Assembly: GCA_964035015.1 (NCBI GenBank)
Contig: CAXIUP010000162.1
Span: 1-64,000 of the forward strand
DNA from: Corallium rubrum
Taxonomy: Eukaryota > Cnidaria > Anthozoa > Scleralcyonacea > Coralliidae
Direction of reading: 5' to 3'
DNA: 64,000 nt
The first letter of the stretch is position 1. Every line of letters begins with the position of its first letter. This document shows positions 50,765 to 59,522 of the stretch, piece by piece. Position numbers and translations under genes: made by a program. Below the pieces are notes generated by a model. The model saw only the letters and a program-made list of their open reading frames with translations. It did no database searches and was not told the origin of the DNA.

Positions 50765-51634
50765 ATGGAGTTATATTTAAAACAACATTTGAGCAACGAA
50801 CTCGTACTTCAAAAGTACGCGGATCTATCGCAAAAAGTGGTGGCTCTTCAAAAGAAGAATAGCAAACCGATTTTGGCGAAAGTATATCCGACGAGTAAAG
50901 CATGCGTAAAGTTTATCATGCAATCGATGATGGAATTGGAGATGGCTTCGATTCCCGAGTTGGTTAATACCATACAACAAGCTAATGGTCACTTTAACTG
51001 GAGTGAACATACTCTTATTGTGGTTTCGAGTTATCGAAATTACAAAAATGACGAGGTTCGCCTGGTGCTACGTAGTAGTGGGTTTGGAACCGGTGAATTA
51101 GTCGTGCAAAAAAAAGTACAGATCATTCCCGATGAATATTTATCATTTCATGATGATGATGATGATGATGAAGCTGCTCCTAGGGAAATTGTTGTTGAAG
51201 AAGAAGACGTGTCATGGGAAGACGAATGGGGGAATTTTTCTTTCAAGAAAACTGACAACCTATTAGACATCGCTACACAGTTGACTCGCTTTCATCACGA
51301 CGTGTGCGGGAATGCTGGTGGAAAAAAAAGAAAGGTTGCTGCTGCTGCTGCTGCTAAATCAACAAGCACAACGACAAAGAAGAAGAAAAATGTTCACGAA
51401 GAACAAATAGTTGCGTGTGAGTTGAGTGTAGACACTAGTAAATTAAATATGTTTGCTTTATCTGAATTAATTTTTTTTTATACGTCGAAAAATTTAAGCT
51501 TAGAAGATTGTATTTGTAGATATAATGATGAGATGAATGAGGGTTTAAAACCATCTGATAAAGTAGATTTTGTCAGTCTTATAAATACAGATGGTTTCGA
51601 ACAGATCAGACGTGTTGTTCAACAATTCAAGTAA
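50765..51634 (+). CDS. Putative nuclear protein with acidic tract and NLS
   Basis: 289 residues from ATG 50765. Helical N-terminus, a run of seven Asp near residue 130, acidic segment VVEEEDVSWEDEWG, then GGKKRKVAAAAAA resembling a classical nuclear localisation signal, and a KKKKN cluster. It lies directly before the integrase on the same strand. A nuclear role (chromatin or transcription) is suggested by composition only. Confidence 0.55.
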   Translation: MELYLKQHLSNELVLQKYADLSQKVVALQKKNSKPILAKVYPTSKACVKFIMQSMMELEMASIPELVNTIQQANGHFNWSEHTLIVVSSYRNYKNDEVRLVLRSSGFGTGELVVQKKVQIIPDEYLSFHDDDDDDEAAPREIVVEEEDVSWEDEWGNFSFKKTDNLLDIATQLTRFHHDVCGNAGGKKRKVAAAAAAKSTSTTTKKKKNVHEEQIVACELSVDTSKLNMFALSELIFFYTSKNLSLEDCICRYNDEMNEGLKPSDKVDFVSLINTDGFEQIRRVVQQFK

Positions 51635-51684
51635 CTCAACATCCTGAAATAAAATATATATAATTTCATTTATTATAGAAAGAG

Positions 51685-52596
51685 ATGGTGAAAAGTAAAA
51701 AAAAAAAGACCAGTGGAACAGTATTTACTGAGGATTTTATTAAAAAAGCATCGCGACTTCTAAAAGGAGAAACGTTAGAATTGGAACAATTAGAAAAATA
51801 TAAACAACATAAACTGGCTAGAAAAAAATATAGACGATTAAATATACATGTGAATGAAAAGAATGATCAGTGGGAAATTGATTTAGCAGAAAATAAAGAT
51901 TTGGCGAGATTTAATCGTCAATTTCGTTATTGGCTTGTGTGTATTGATGTATATTCGCGTTACGTGTGGGTGGAATTTTTAAAGAAAAAAACGGGTAAAA
52001 ATACAGCGGAAAAAATGGAAAAAATTCTAAAAAAAGATGGGATTCCTAAAAAAATTCAGTGCGACGAAGGAACAGAATTTCAAATAATTCGTAAAACTTT
52101 GAGTAAAAAATACAATTTTGAAGTTTTTCATACGTTCAATCGAGAAATTAAAGCCTCTCACGTCGAAAGAGTAATTCAAACTTTAAAAACAATGGTTCGT
52201 CGTGTTTTAACGTTGACGGGAGGTTTTGATTATTACACTTATTTCAGCATAATTCTCGAAAGATACAATAATTCACCGCATAAAAGTTTGGGTGGTGCCA
52301 CGCCCCACGAGCTTTATCGTGAGGATAAAAAACAAAAAAAAATTAAAAATATATTATTACGTAAAATGATATCGCCCGTCACTTTTACTAAAAACGTGTT
52401 GAAAGAAGGAACGCTTGTGCGAATAGCGCGTGGAAAAACGAATATTTTTGAGAAAAGCAGTCTACGGCGTTGGACGAACGAAAAATTTAAAATCAGAAAA
52501 GTATTTGTAACGGATCCCGTGACGTATGAATTGGTGGATTTAAACGACGAAAAAATTACGGGGATATTTTATCGCGAAGAATTACAACAATTATGA
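51685..52596 (+). CDS. Integrase (rve), no chromodomain
   Basis: 303 residues from ATG 51685. Catalytic residues: Asp66 in WEIDLAEN, Asp127 in IQCDEGTEF, Glu161 in SHVERVIQTLK. A C-terminal SH3-like part (LKEGTLVRIARGK) ends FYREELQQL, the usual Polinton/retroviral integrase tail, with no chromodomain beyond it. Very Lys-rich. The stop overlaps the penton start as ATGA at 52593-52596. Intact. Confidence 0.93.
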   Translation: MVKSKKKKTSGTVFTEDFIKKASRLLKGETLELEQLEKYKQHKLARKKYRRLNIHVNEKNDQWEIDLAENKDLARFNRQFRYWLVCIDVYSRYVWVEFLKKKTGKNTAEKMEKILKKDGIPKKIQCDEGTEFQIIRKTLSKKYNFEVFHTFNREIKASHVERVIQTLKTMVRRVLTLTGGFDYYTYFSIILERYNNSPHKSLGGATPHELYREDKKQKKIKNILLRKMISPVTFTKNVLKEGTLVRIARGKTNIFEKSSLRRWTNEKFKIRKVFVTDPVTYELVDLNDEKITGIFYREELQQL

Positions 52597-53549
52597 ATTT
52601 GCAAATTTTAAGCAATACTGTTGCAGATGATGGAGGGGAAAATTACACGAATCAATTTGAAATGAAATTAGCCGAACCGATTGACGCAATAAATCACGAC
52701 GCGTTTTTTGAATTAACAGAAATTTCTTACCCGGGAACGACGAAAAATATTGCTGATGATTCTTGTTGGTTTAATTTAAAAAATGAGTTTGTTGATTTTA
52801 AGTATAGTGTAGCAGATGATAAATACGTGAGCAGCAAAATAACCATGACTACCGATAACTTCATCATTCCAGAGGGGTGCTATACTTTAGAAAATTTATT
52901 GCGGTATTTAAATAACGCTTTAAATGAATACGATTTAGTATTTATGTTAACATCGGGTGGTAAAGTAAAAATAGCCGCGAATGTATGGTGCGAATATTGG
53001 GTGAATCAAGAATCCGCATGGATTGCCCTCCATGGTAAGGCGGTAGCATATGATGGGGAAAATGTTGATTACTATCATATGTCAACTAAATCATTATCGG
53101 CGAGAAAGACTGCGAATTTTCGTATTTATATTACATTGAAAATTTCTAAGAAATTAGCTTTTATGCTAGGGTTTGCGGATGAAATTTTATCATTTAAACA
53201 ACCAACAATTGGCGCCGTAATTGATGATATAACACAATCGGTTGTAGCAGATCATTTACCTGACATATCTGATGGACTAGATAAAATGTTTGTTTATTGT
53301 GATGAGCTTGAAAGAAGTTTTATTGGTGACTCGTCTGCTGAACTTATTTGTACAGTACCGATTCGTTGGAGCGAACAAGGAAAAGGGAATGGTGAACTAA
53401 TTATTTACACTCCATCTGTACCGGTTAGAAGAAAATTTTAAAAAGCGTCTATTTCTTCGTTACATATTACGTTAAAAGATAGTGTAGGTGTTAAAGTACC
53501 CTTTGATTCGGGAACTGTTAGCATCGAAGGTGTAGTTCATTATGCTTAA
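52593..53549 (+). pseudogene. Penton-like minor capsid protein with one internal stop
   Basis: From ATG 52593. N-terminal strands (FEMKLAEPID; FFELTEISYPG), a long central part with KKLAFMLGFADE, then MFVYCDELERSFIGD and LICTVPIRW, the penton signature seen also at 41468. TAA at 53439-53441 ends the frame after 282 residues. The same frame continues 35 codons to TAA 53547-53549, giving the final strands expected for the fold and an 8-base overlap with the next gene. So the stop is probably a late mutation or an error. Confidence 0.75.
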
Positions 53550-54021
53550 ATTTTGTCTTAAAGCGAAAGAAAATAGGTTGGAAATGAAAAGCAAAGAAAT
53601 TTCATTTCCTTTTTCGTCTTTTTCATATGGTGATAAGAACGTATTATGGAATTTAAATTCTATAGAATGTAAAAATACTCGAGGAAATTTTCGTTTATTA
53701 TTCCGCAGAAAATTAGATTTTTCTAATATTCAGACCAATAATGATTCTAAAAAAATTGAAAATGTAACATATTTGAATAATTATTATTTGGGGATAGCAT
53801 CTTCAGCTGATCAGCATATATTATTGTCTAAACGTTTATTATTATTTCACGATGAAAAAAACCCTAAAAAAACAGAATCTAAAAAAAAATCACCGTTAAT
53901 GTTATTATCAAACACTATGGAAAAAAAAGTCCAATTTTTTATCGTATATGAAAAAGATAGTGATAAAACAATGCGTGATGAAGAAATTACGGTCATATTG
54001 AATTTGTTTGAAGAGGTGTAA
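53542..54021 (+). CDS. Unrecognised structural-region protein
   Basis: 159 residues from ATG 53542. Beta-strand-like composition (ISFPFSSFSYG; FRLLFRRKLDF; VQFFIVYEKD) suggests a small beta protein. It lies between penton and capsid genes; possibly a minor virion protein. Not recognised. Confidence 0.5.
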   Translation: MLKFCLKAKENRLEMKSKEISFPFSSFSYGDKNVLWNLNSIECKNTRGNFRLLFRRKLDFSNIQTNNDSKKIENVTYLNNYYLGIASSADQHILLSKRLLLFHDEKNPKKTESKKKSPLMLLSNTMEKKVQFFIVYEKDSDKTMRDEEITVILNLFEEV

Positions 54022-54036
54022 TAAGAGAAAAAAAAG

Positions 54037-54303
54037 ATGAACAAGAAGAAGAAAACATCACAATTAGATGAAAAAGACTATTTGGAATTATTAAAAGGAA
54101 GAAGAAATGGTGGGGGGTATAATCGAGATTATTTTGTAATCAAACAAGAAACAAAACAAACTAAAGGAGAAATTTTACTTAATGGTCGTGTGGGGCTACC
54201 TCCTAATATGGATGAAAAACATGAACAAAATTATGTAAAACCTCCCAAAAAAAGAAAAAAAGATACTTTACATCCTGAACTTTTACGTATTTTAAATAGA
54301 TAA
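54037..54303 (+). CDS. Small basic protein
   Basis: 88 residues from ATG 54037: Lys-rich start, a RRNGGGYNRDYFVI segment, KPPKKRKKDTLHPELL near the end. Could be a core or scaffold protein. Not recognised. Confidence 0.45.
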   Translation: MNKKKKTSQLDEKDYLELLKGRRNGGGYNRDYFVIKQETKQTKGEILLNGRVGLPPNMDEKHEQNYVKPPKKRKKDTLHPELLRILNR

Positions 54304-54413
54304 TTTTATTTACTTTTTAAAAAAAAAATGTAAAAATATTTCTAAAATTTGGTATTAATAAATATGTTCGTCAAAAAAAAAATCATTATTCGGTTTGTTT
54401 TATTACCGGTAGT

Positions 54414-54563
54414 ATGGCTCGCAATAGAAAAAAGATAAAAAAACGAAGAAAAATAAAAAGAAAACAACAAAAAGGTAGTGGGTTTGGTGCGGGTATGGCA
54501 CTTGGTATGTTTCTACCGAAGTTATTGGACACGACAAAGGGAATTCTTAAAGTTAATATTTAA
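54414..54563 (+). CDS. pX-like tiny basic protein
   Basis: 49 residues from ATG 54414: 14 Arg/Lys in the first 20, then QQKGSGFGAG and an amphipathic hydrophobic end (GMALGMFLPKLLD). Directly before the capsid gene. The layout (basic block, glycine site, hydrophobic helix) matches adenovirus pX/pVI-type core peptides, and it shares the Q(K/R)G motif with the other tiny genes of this element. Confidence 0.55.
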   Translation: MARNRKKIKKRRKIKRKQQKGSGFGAGMALGMFLPKLLDTTKGILKVNI

Positions 54564-54580
54564 TTTAATTTTTAAAAAAA

Positions 54581-55894
54581 ATGGATCAACCACGTGATCA
54601 AGAGGTCGATCAACACGAGACATTATTTTCAAAACCTTTACAGTTATTTAAACCAACACCTTTTAACGATCTTTTTACGGAAAATCGTACTGATGTGATA
54701 CATCCTGTTCCCAATACACCTTTTGCAGATGCGTACACATTTAAACGACAGGGGAATAATGTCGGGTTAATAAAAACAAGTGAAGCAAGAATGCATGCAA
54801 AAATATCACTAAGAGATGGCGGTGCTGCTCTTCAGGCAAATGCTAATTTTACACCACCACCCTTTTTATTGCGTACTTTGTGGCGGTCTGCAGAATTGAA
54901 GATTAATGAATGTTTAATTACACCTGCTAGTAATTTTAATTTTCTTGCAGCGTATATGAAAATTCTTACTCGAGAAACGCCTAAAATGTATAAAGATTCA
55001 CCGCAAACAAATTGTGGTTATTTTGATACCCATGGGCAAATGAACACCGTTCAAGGAGGTAACGTGGGTAGTGTAAATAGACGTAATCTTACGAACAATA
55101 TAGCCCAAGTACAACTTATTGATAAAATCGATCTACCGTGTTTTAGCGAATCGGGTGGTGAAGTTTTTTTACCGTCAGCTTTCAAACTGGAACTAAAATA
55201 TGTAAGAGCACCCTACGCGCTCCTTTGCATGGGTGCGAATCACGGGGATGCAGATTTTGCTGCTATGAGAATATCATTTGAAGATTTTCATATACGAACA
55301 CCTGTTTACAAACCAAAAGACCAGTTGAGCAACGCTTTAAATACAGCGTTTGTCACTGATTCACAAGAAGCGCGATATTATTCGACAACATTTCGCACGG
55401 TAACATCGTCAATAGCTGCTCTTCGAAGAACGCATATTGAAAACGACGTGTTTAATGGATCATGCCCTGTTCGTTTATTTATCGTGTACCTGAGACGTAA
55501 CAATTTTGCTGGAACTATGGGAACGAATGTGTTTAATTTCGGATGGGAGAACTATTCAAGTGTAAACGTCACAGTAAATAGCGTGTCTATTGGAACGCTA
55601 GAAAATTCAGTTGAAGCATACGAGCAATTACGTAATGTTCTTAATAGAGATCATTCTGAAATGCCGGTAACTTATAACCAATTTGTAAATGGGTTTGGGG
55701 TTTTAGCTTTTGATTTAACTACAAATTCCGACACACATTTGCAAGTGTTGCCTAACCGACCCAGTGGTGTTGTTAACGTGCATATGAATTTCTCAGTCGA
55801 CACTCCTGCGGGAAACATTTTCTTCATTGGTGAATTTCGTAATGAAATAAAAGTCGGTATGAAAACGCCAGCTCGTTTGTTATACGACGTATAA
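54581..55894 (+). CDS. Major capsid protein (double jelly roll)
   Basis: 437 residues from ATG 54581. It builds the icosahedral shell as trimers. Support: ELKINECLITPASNFNFLAAY (first part) near residue 105, the family's interdomain pattern LFIVYLRRNNFAGTMG near 305-320 followed by NPF-like VFNFGW, and the C-terminal FGVLAFDLT..GVVNVHMNFS strands typical of adinto-/Polinton capsid proteins. Length is normal to short for the family. No break. Flanked by the pX-like gene and the acidic genes. Confidence 0.85.
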   Translation: MDQPRDQEVDQHETLFSKPLQLFKPTPFNDLFTENRTDVIHPVPNTPFADAYTFKRQGNNVGLIKTSEARMHAKISLRDGGAALQANANFTPPPFLLRTLWRSAELKINECLITPASNFNFLAAYMKILTRETPKMYKDSPQTNCGYFDTHGQMNTVQGGNVGSVNRRNLTNNIAQVQLIDKIDLPCFSESGGEVFLPSAFKLELKYVRAPYALLCMGANHGDADFAAMRISFEDFHIRTPVYKPKDQLSNALNTAFVTDSQEARYYSTTFRTVTSSIAALRRTHIENDVFNGSCPVRLFIVYLRRNNFAGTMGTNVFNFGWENYSSVNVTVNSVSIGTLENSVEAYEQLRNVLNRDHSEMPVTYNQFVNGFGVLAFDLTTNSDTHLQVLPNRPSGVVNVHMNFSVDTPAGNIFFIGEFRNEIKVGMKTPARLLYDV

Positions 55895-55955
55895 ATTTTT
55901 GAAAAATAAAAAAACATACTCATTACCGTGTTAATTCTCGCCATGGAAAAAGCTA

Positions 55956-56069
55956 ATGGAAAAAAAAAAAATAATTAAAACTATACGGGCAGGAAATATA
56001 ATTGATAAAGCAACACATTTAAATAAAGAACATATTATAGTTCATCCAGTAGTGTCGAAATTTGCTTGA
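55956..56069 (+). CDS. Short basic peptide gene
   Basis: 37 residues from ATG 55956 after an A12 run in the second to fifth codons. Contains TIRAGNIIDKATH. It ends five bases before the poly-Asp gene. Tentative. Confidence 0.3.
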   Translation: MEKKKIIKTIRAGNIIDKATHLNKEHIIVHPVVSKFA

Positions 56070-56073
56070 AAAA

Positions 56074-56424
<351 letters not shown>

Positions 56425-56475
56425 TAAAAAAAAAAAAAATTCATCCCTTCGGTTAAAGAATTTTTTAAAGTAAAT

Positions 56476-56723
56476 ATGGTTAAAAAACATCAATTATACG
56501 ATGAAAATTAAAAAAAAAAATATTACTTTTAGCTAAAAATATTGTGGAAAAAAGAATTCCAATAAAATGCAACGACGACTATTTATATTTACTTAAAAAA
56601 ATGGTGTACAAAAAAATTAATTCAAATGATCTTAAGATCATGTTATGCGAGGATCATTGTCTCAGCATTGTATTTGAAAGAGCGCTTAAATTTTTAAGTA
56701 AATTTGAAAAAGAAAATGAATAA
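56476..56723 (+). pseudogene. DDLKIML protein, frame-broken
   Basis: ATG 56476 opens 11 codons identical in pattern to the 22809 gene, then TAA at 56509-56511 next to an A-run. One base out of frame, the rest follows, with DLKIMLCEDHCL near 56630 and a stop at 56721-56723 that overlaps the next gene's ATG by 8 bases. The total is one base short of the intact homologue. Confidence 0.65.
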
Positions 56724-57231
56724 ATTACAATTAATTGATGCTGTTAAATTGAACGAGATGTTTGAATATTTAAAAAACGATCATGAAAATAAGAAACTAC
56801 TTCAAGGAATAAAAAAACAAGATGAATTTCAGTTGGAAGAAAAAAAGGAAGCAATGGAAAACGCTGTTAAACAAAACAAACATGTCGGTGAAAGCGTAGT
56901 AAGTTTTTTAAAACAAAAAAATGCTCTCAAACGTAAAGCCGACAATTTAATGGATGGAGATGGAGAAACAAAAGACAAGAAAGAAACGACCGATCAAGAA
57001 ACAAAAACACCTGCTGAAAAAAAAATAATAGATTTTTTAAATAAAAAAGGACTGAAAAGCAGCACTCTTCAAATGGGAACTAAAAGCATTAATCGCGCGG
57101 ATTTAATATACGACTTATCACACAACGCGAGTAAACAATTTATGTTAAGCAATGATGAACGAAAAACTGCTTTAAAATACTTAAAAAAAAAAAAAATATG
57201 CCTGCTAGTATCATTAAAAACACTGCGTTGA
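56716..57231 (+). CDS. Partner protein (MNKLQL family)
   Basis: 171 residues from ATG 56716. Same layout as the gene at 23050: KLNEMFEYLK helix, LLQGIKKQDEFQLEEK, a charged linker with ETKDKKETTDQETK, then LNKKGLKSS and LIYDLSHNASK. The end passes through an A13 run at 57184-57196 just before the overlapping MPASIIKN gene, so the last residues may be distorted. Function unknown. Confidence 0.6.
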   Translation: MNKLQLIDAVKLNEMFEYLKNDHENKKLLQGIKKQDEFQLEEKKEAMENAVKQNKHVGESVVSFLKQKNALKRKADNLMDGDGETKDKKETTDQETKTPAEKKIIDFLNKKGLKSSTLQMGTKSINRADLIYDLSHNASKQFMLSNDERKTALKYLKKKKICLLVSLKTLR

Positions 57232-57440
57232 GAAAACACTATATTACAAAACACGGCGATACAACGAGCAGCGAGGCGAGCTCAGGAGAAATAAGTTCAG
57301 ATTTAGGAGGAACAAGTTCAACAGCAGACGAGATTCTCGATTTCATACCAGAAAAAAAACAAAAAAAACAATTTGACGTCAATCTGGACTTTGTTCGCGC
57401 ACGTCAAAAAGCTCGCGGTAGAAAACATTCTTTAAGTTAG
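57198..57440 (+). CDS. MPASIIKN protein
   Basis: 80 residues from ATG 57198. Conserved start MPASIIKN, Ser/Thr/Glu-rich middle (SSEASSGEISSDLGG), basic end (RARQKARGRKHS). It overlaps the previous gene by 34 bases and lies just before the protease. The element 1 homologue is 41 residues. Function unknown. Confidence 0.5.
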   Translation: MPASIIKNTALRKHYITKHGDTTSSEASSGEISSDLGGTSSTADEILDFIPEKKQKKQFDVNLDFVRARQKARGRKHSLS

Positions 57441-57454
57441 AAAAGAAAAAAAAA

Positions 57455-58060
57455 ATGAGAGGTAAAAAAAAATGTAAATTCGTATGTTTTTTAAAACGTT
57501 TTCTGTACACTAATGAAATTGAAAAGCTAGCGTCTGAAAATGTTATATTAAAAAAATATTTTTTGGGTGCTTTTCCGGCGGACGTGTTGCCTAAAAATAT
57601 AACAGAAAATTGTTGCTGGATATGGAATACGGACGAAAATGATTCCGACGGTCGTCACTGGATAGCTATTTATTTGAGTGGTAATAAAATGTATTTTTTC
57701 GATAGTTTTGCAAAGTCAGTCGATTTTTACCGTCGCGATTATTGGTTGAAATATGCAAAAAAACAACAAAAGAAATTTATTTATGTGCAGAAACAACCAT
57801 TACAATCAAAAATAACGTATACTTGTGGTTATTGGAGTTTATTATATTTATACGAAAAATGTAAAAACATAGAAAATGCTCGCCACTGGTGGAAATGGAA
57901 AAACAATAAAATCAAAATAAAAAACGAAATAAATTTTAAAAAAAAGATAGATTTTAAATTTGGTAATGTAGTCGATAAATTAATAGTTAAAAAATGTAAA
58001 AGTAAAGAGGAAAAAAATCAACAATGTTGTCGTAATTTTATGGAATCTTTTATTAAATAA
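57455..58060 (+). CDS. Adenain-like cysteine protease
   Basis: 201 residues from ATG 57455. It cleaves virion precursors during maturation (C5/Ulp1 fold). Catalytic His68 in GRHWIAIYL, Asp83 in YFFDSFAKS, a Gln in the VQKQPLQS stretch (112-117), and Cys124 in YTCGYWSLLYL, in the correct order and spacing. Lys-rich C-terminal tail. Likely substrates are the nearby basic proteins with RQ(K/R)GG sites. Intact. Confidence 0.88.
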   Translation: MRGKKKCKFVCFLKRFLYTNEIEKLASENVILKKYFLGAFPADVLPKNITENCCWIWNTDENDSDGRHWIAIYLSGNKMYFFDSFAKSVDFYRRDYWLKYAKKQQKKFIYVQKQPLQSKITYTCGYWSLLYLYEKCKNIENARHWWKWKNNKIKIKNEINFKKKIDFKFGNVVDKLIVKKCKSKEEKNQQCCRNFMESFIK

Positions 58061-58066
58061 TTTTTT

Positions 58067-58273
58067 TTACATTACACCACCAATCAGACTCGCTAAAGCT
58101 ACCAAACCCCCAAAACCTCCTCTTTGTCTTTTTTTCAAAACACCTCCTCTTTGTCTTTTTTTCAAAACACCTCCTCTTTGTCTTTTTTTCAATCCATTTC
58201 CTCTTTGTCTTTTTTTCAATCCCTCACCTCTTTGTCTCATATCATATTGAGGGAGCCCTAAGTTCCTACGCAA
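58067..58273 (-). CDS. KKRQRGG-repeat core-like protein
   Basis: Open frame of up to 68 residues. The upstream in-frame sequence (GGTTVYAPG region, to about 58305) matches the element 1 gene at 24279 but has no ATG, so the true start may be lost by an indel; the first in-frame ATG is 58240. It carries RQRGEG, then LKKRQRGN, LKKRQRGG twice more and a final KKRQRGG, followed by a hydrophobic end (FGGLVALASLIGGVM). It fits a multi-site protease substrate and core protein, like adenovirus pX/pVII-type precursors. Confidence 0.5.
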   Translation of the reverse strand: MRRNLGLPQYDMRQRGEGLKKRQRGNGLKKRQRGGVLKKRQRGGVLKKRQRGGFGGLVALASLIGGVM

Positions 58274-58318
58274 GCCGGGTGCGTAAACAGTTGTACCCCC
58301 TTTTTGTTTAAAAAAAAT

Positions 58319-58387
58319 TTATTTTTTTTGTGATTTTGGCATGAATAAACTTAAAAGTCCATATCCGCCTTTTTGCCTTTTTCCCAT
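58319..58387 (-). CDS. 22-residue RQKGG peptide
   Basis: ATG 58387 to TAA 58319: MGKRQKGGYGLLSLFMPK plus a Lys tail. The motif and hydrophobic half echo the pX-like gene at 54414 (GLLSLFMPK versus GMALGMFLPK). Tiny, so tentative. Confidence 0.35.
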   Translation of the reverse strand: MGKRQKGGYGLLSLFMPKSQKK

Positions 58388-58388
58388 C

Positions 58389-58559
58389 TTACCAGTCTGG
58401 GTTATACAGAATTTTACCAACTGTTCGTTTCCGCGATTTGACACCACTGCCCCTTTGTTTTTTTTTCTTGCGGTATAAATATTTCAGTTGATTTGTTTGT
58501 TTCGCACGAAAAGGATCGTAAAAACCCCCTAATTGACGACGTTGTTTTCCCCGGCGCAT
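58389..58559 (-). CDS. Basic GGFYD protein
   Basis: 56 residues from ATG 58559: LGGFYDPFRAK, then QLKYLYRKKKKQRGSG and a basic end. The homologue of the 24399-24644 gene, confirming it as a conserved gene. About 20 Lys/Arg in 56 residues, so a nucleic-acid-binding core protein is likely. Confidence 0.5.
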   Translation of the reverse strand: MRRGKQRRQLGGFYDPFRAKQTNQLKYLYRKKKKQRGSGVKSRKRTVGKILYNPDW

Positions 58560-58637
58560 CTTGTTTTAGAATGAACATGAAATTAAATAACAAAACAATA
58601 TATTTTTTTTTAAATTTTTATTATTATAAAAAAAAAA

Positions 58638-59276
58638 TTACACGTTATAAATTAATGTATTTTCGCCGGGAAATATATTAGTGCGTACACGTGTATTTTC
58701 ATAACTATTTGTTGCGTTATCAAATAATAAATAACCATAGGGGTCTTTATTTACATCATCTAAAATAGCTGTGAATACTTCACGATTAATTTGTTTATTA
58801 TCGGCAATAGTATACATATTTCTAACATCGGCTAAATTTTTAAACGTTAAATGATATTGACTATTGACACGTGAGTTGCGTAATTTACCATCGCCGTACA
58901 TTAAATTTTGACACACAAAAATAACACTGATATTTTTATGGTGCGCATCACGGCACGCAAAGTTATTCAAATTAATTAAATTTTTTTTCGAAGAAGCAGC
59001 AACAGTCATAAGATCGTCTAAAACTACTAAAGTATTATCGTTTAAACTAGTTTGCAAATCAGTTGCTTTTGGTATCCCTTTAGTACACTCAATAAATTCA
59101 ATTTTCAGATTTTTTTCTTTTCCCACGCGCTCGATCTCACTGTACAGGGGTTGATGAGACGTGTATAGAAACAAAACTTTATCGATTAAAGGTGTTATCA
59201 TGACCTCGATGGATTGTAATAATTTGTAAAGCCAAAATGTTTTACCACACTGCGACGGTCCGCATAATGTTAACAT
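58638..59276 (-). CDS. FtsK/HerA-type DNA packaging ATPase
   Basis: 212 residues from ATG 59276. It pumps the genome into capsids. Walker A GPSQCGKT (6-13), Walker B LVVLDDLM (about 83-90), a conserved ACRDAHHKN segment and sensor-like FVCQNLMYGDGKLRN. The frame upstream of the ATG is open only a short way. Lies just downstream of PolB on the same strand, as in element 1. Intact; shorter than some relatives but complete in motifs. Confidence 0.9.
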   Translation of the reverse strand: MLTLCGPSQCGKTFWLYKLLQSIEVMITPLIDKVLFLYTSHQPLYSEIERVGKEKNLKIEFIECTKGIPKATDLQTSLNDNTLVVLDDLMTVAASSKKNLINLNNFACRDAHHKNISVIFVCQNLMYGDGKLRNSRVNSQYHLTFKNLADVRNMYTIADNKQINREVFTAILDDVNKDPYGYLLFDNATNSYENTRVRTNIFPGENTLIYNV

Positions 59277-59299
59277 AAACGGATGTTGAAATGGTATTA

Positions 59300-59522
59300 C
59301 AGCCTTGTTTAATTTAACTCTCTACAAAAAACCCATAAGGAACGGTGTAAAAATTATTTTTAGCTACACGTTTCTTAAAAGTGAAAGTGAATATTTTCTC
59401 TTCGTCTGCAGTAAAAATATGGTTGATTTTATCGCGTGTTATTTTATCTGTATATTTAATTTTAATCAGCTGCGATTTATTTTCGACACAATTTTTTAAT
59501 GATTCAAAATTTAACTGTTCTT
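59300..59522 (-). pseudogene. Out-of-frame C-terminus of PolB
   Basis: Reading one base out of the main polymerase frame, the minus strand gives a tail matching the end of the element 1 polymerase (ITRDKINHIF- and VPYGFF-type segments), stopping near 59318. No function alone; it marks a one-base loss in the A8 run. Confidence 0.6.
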
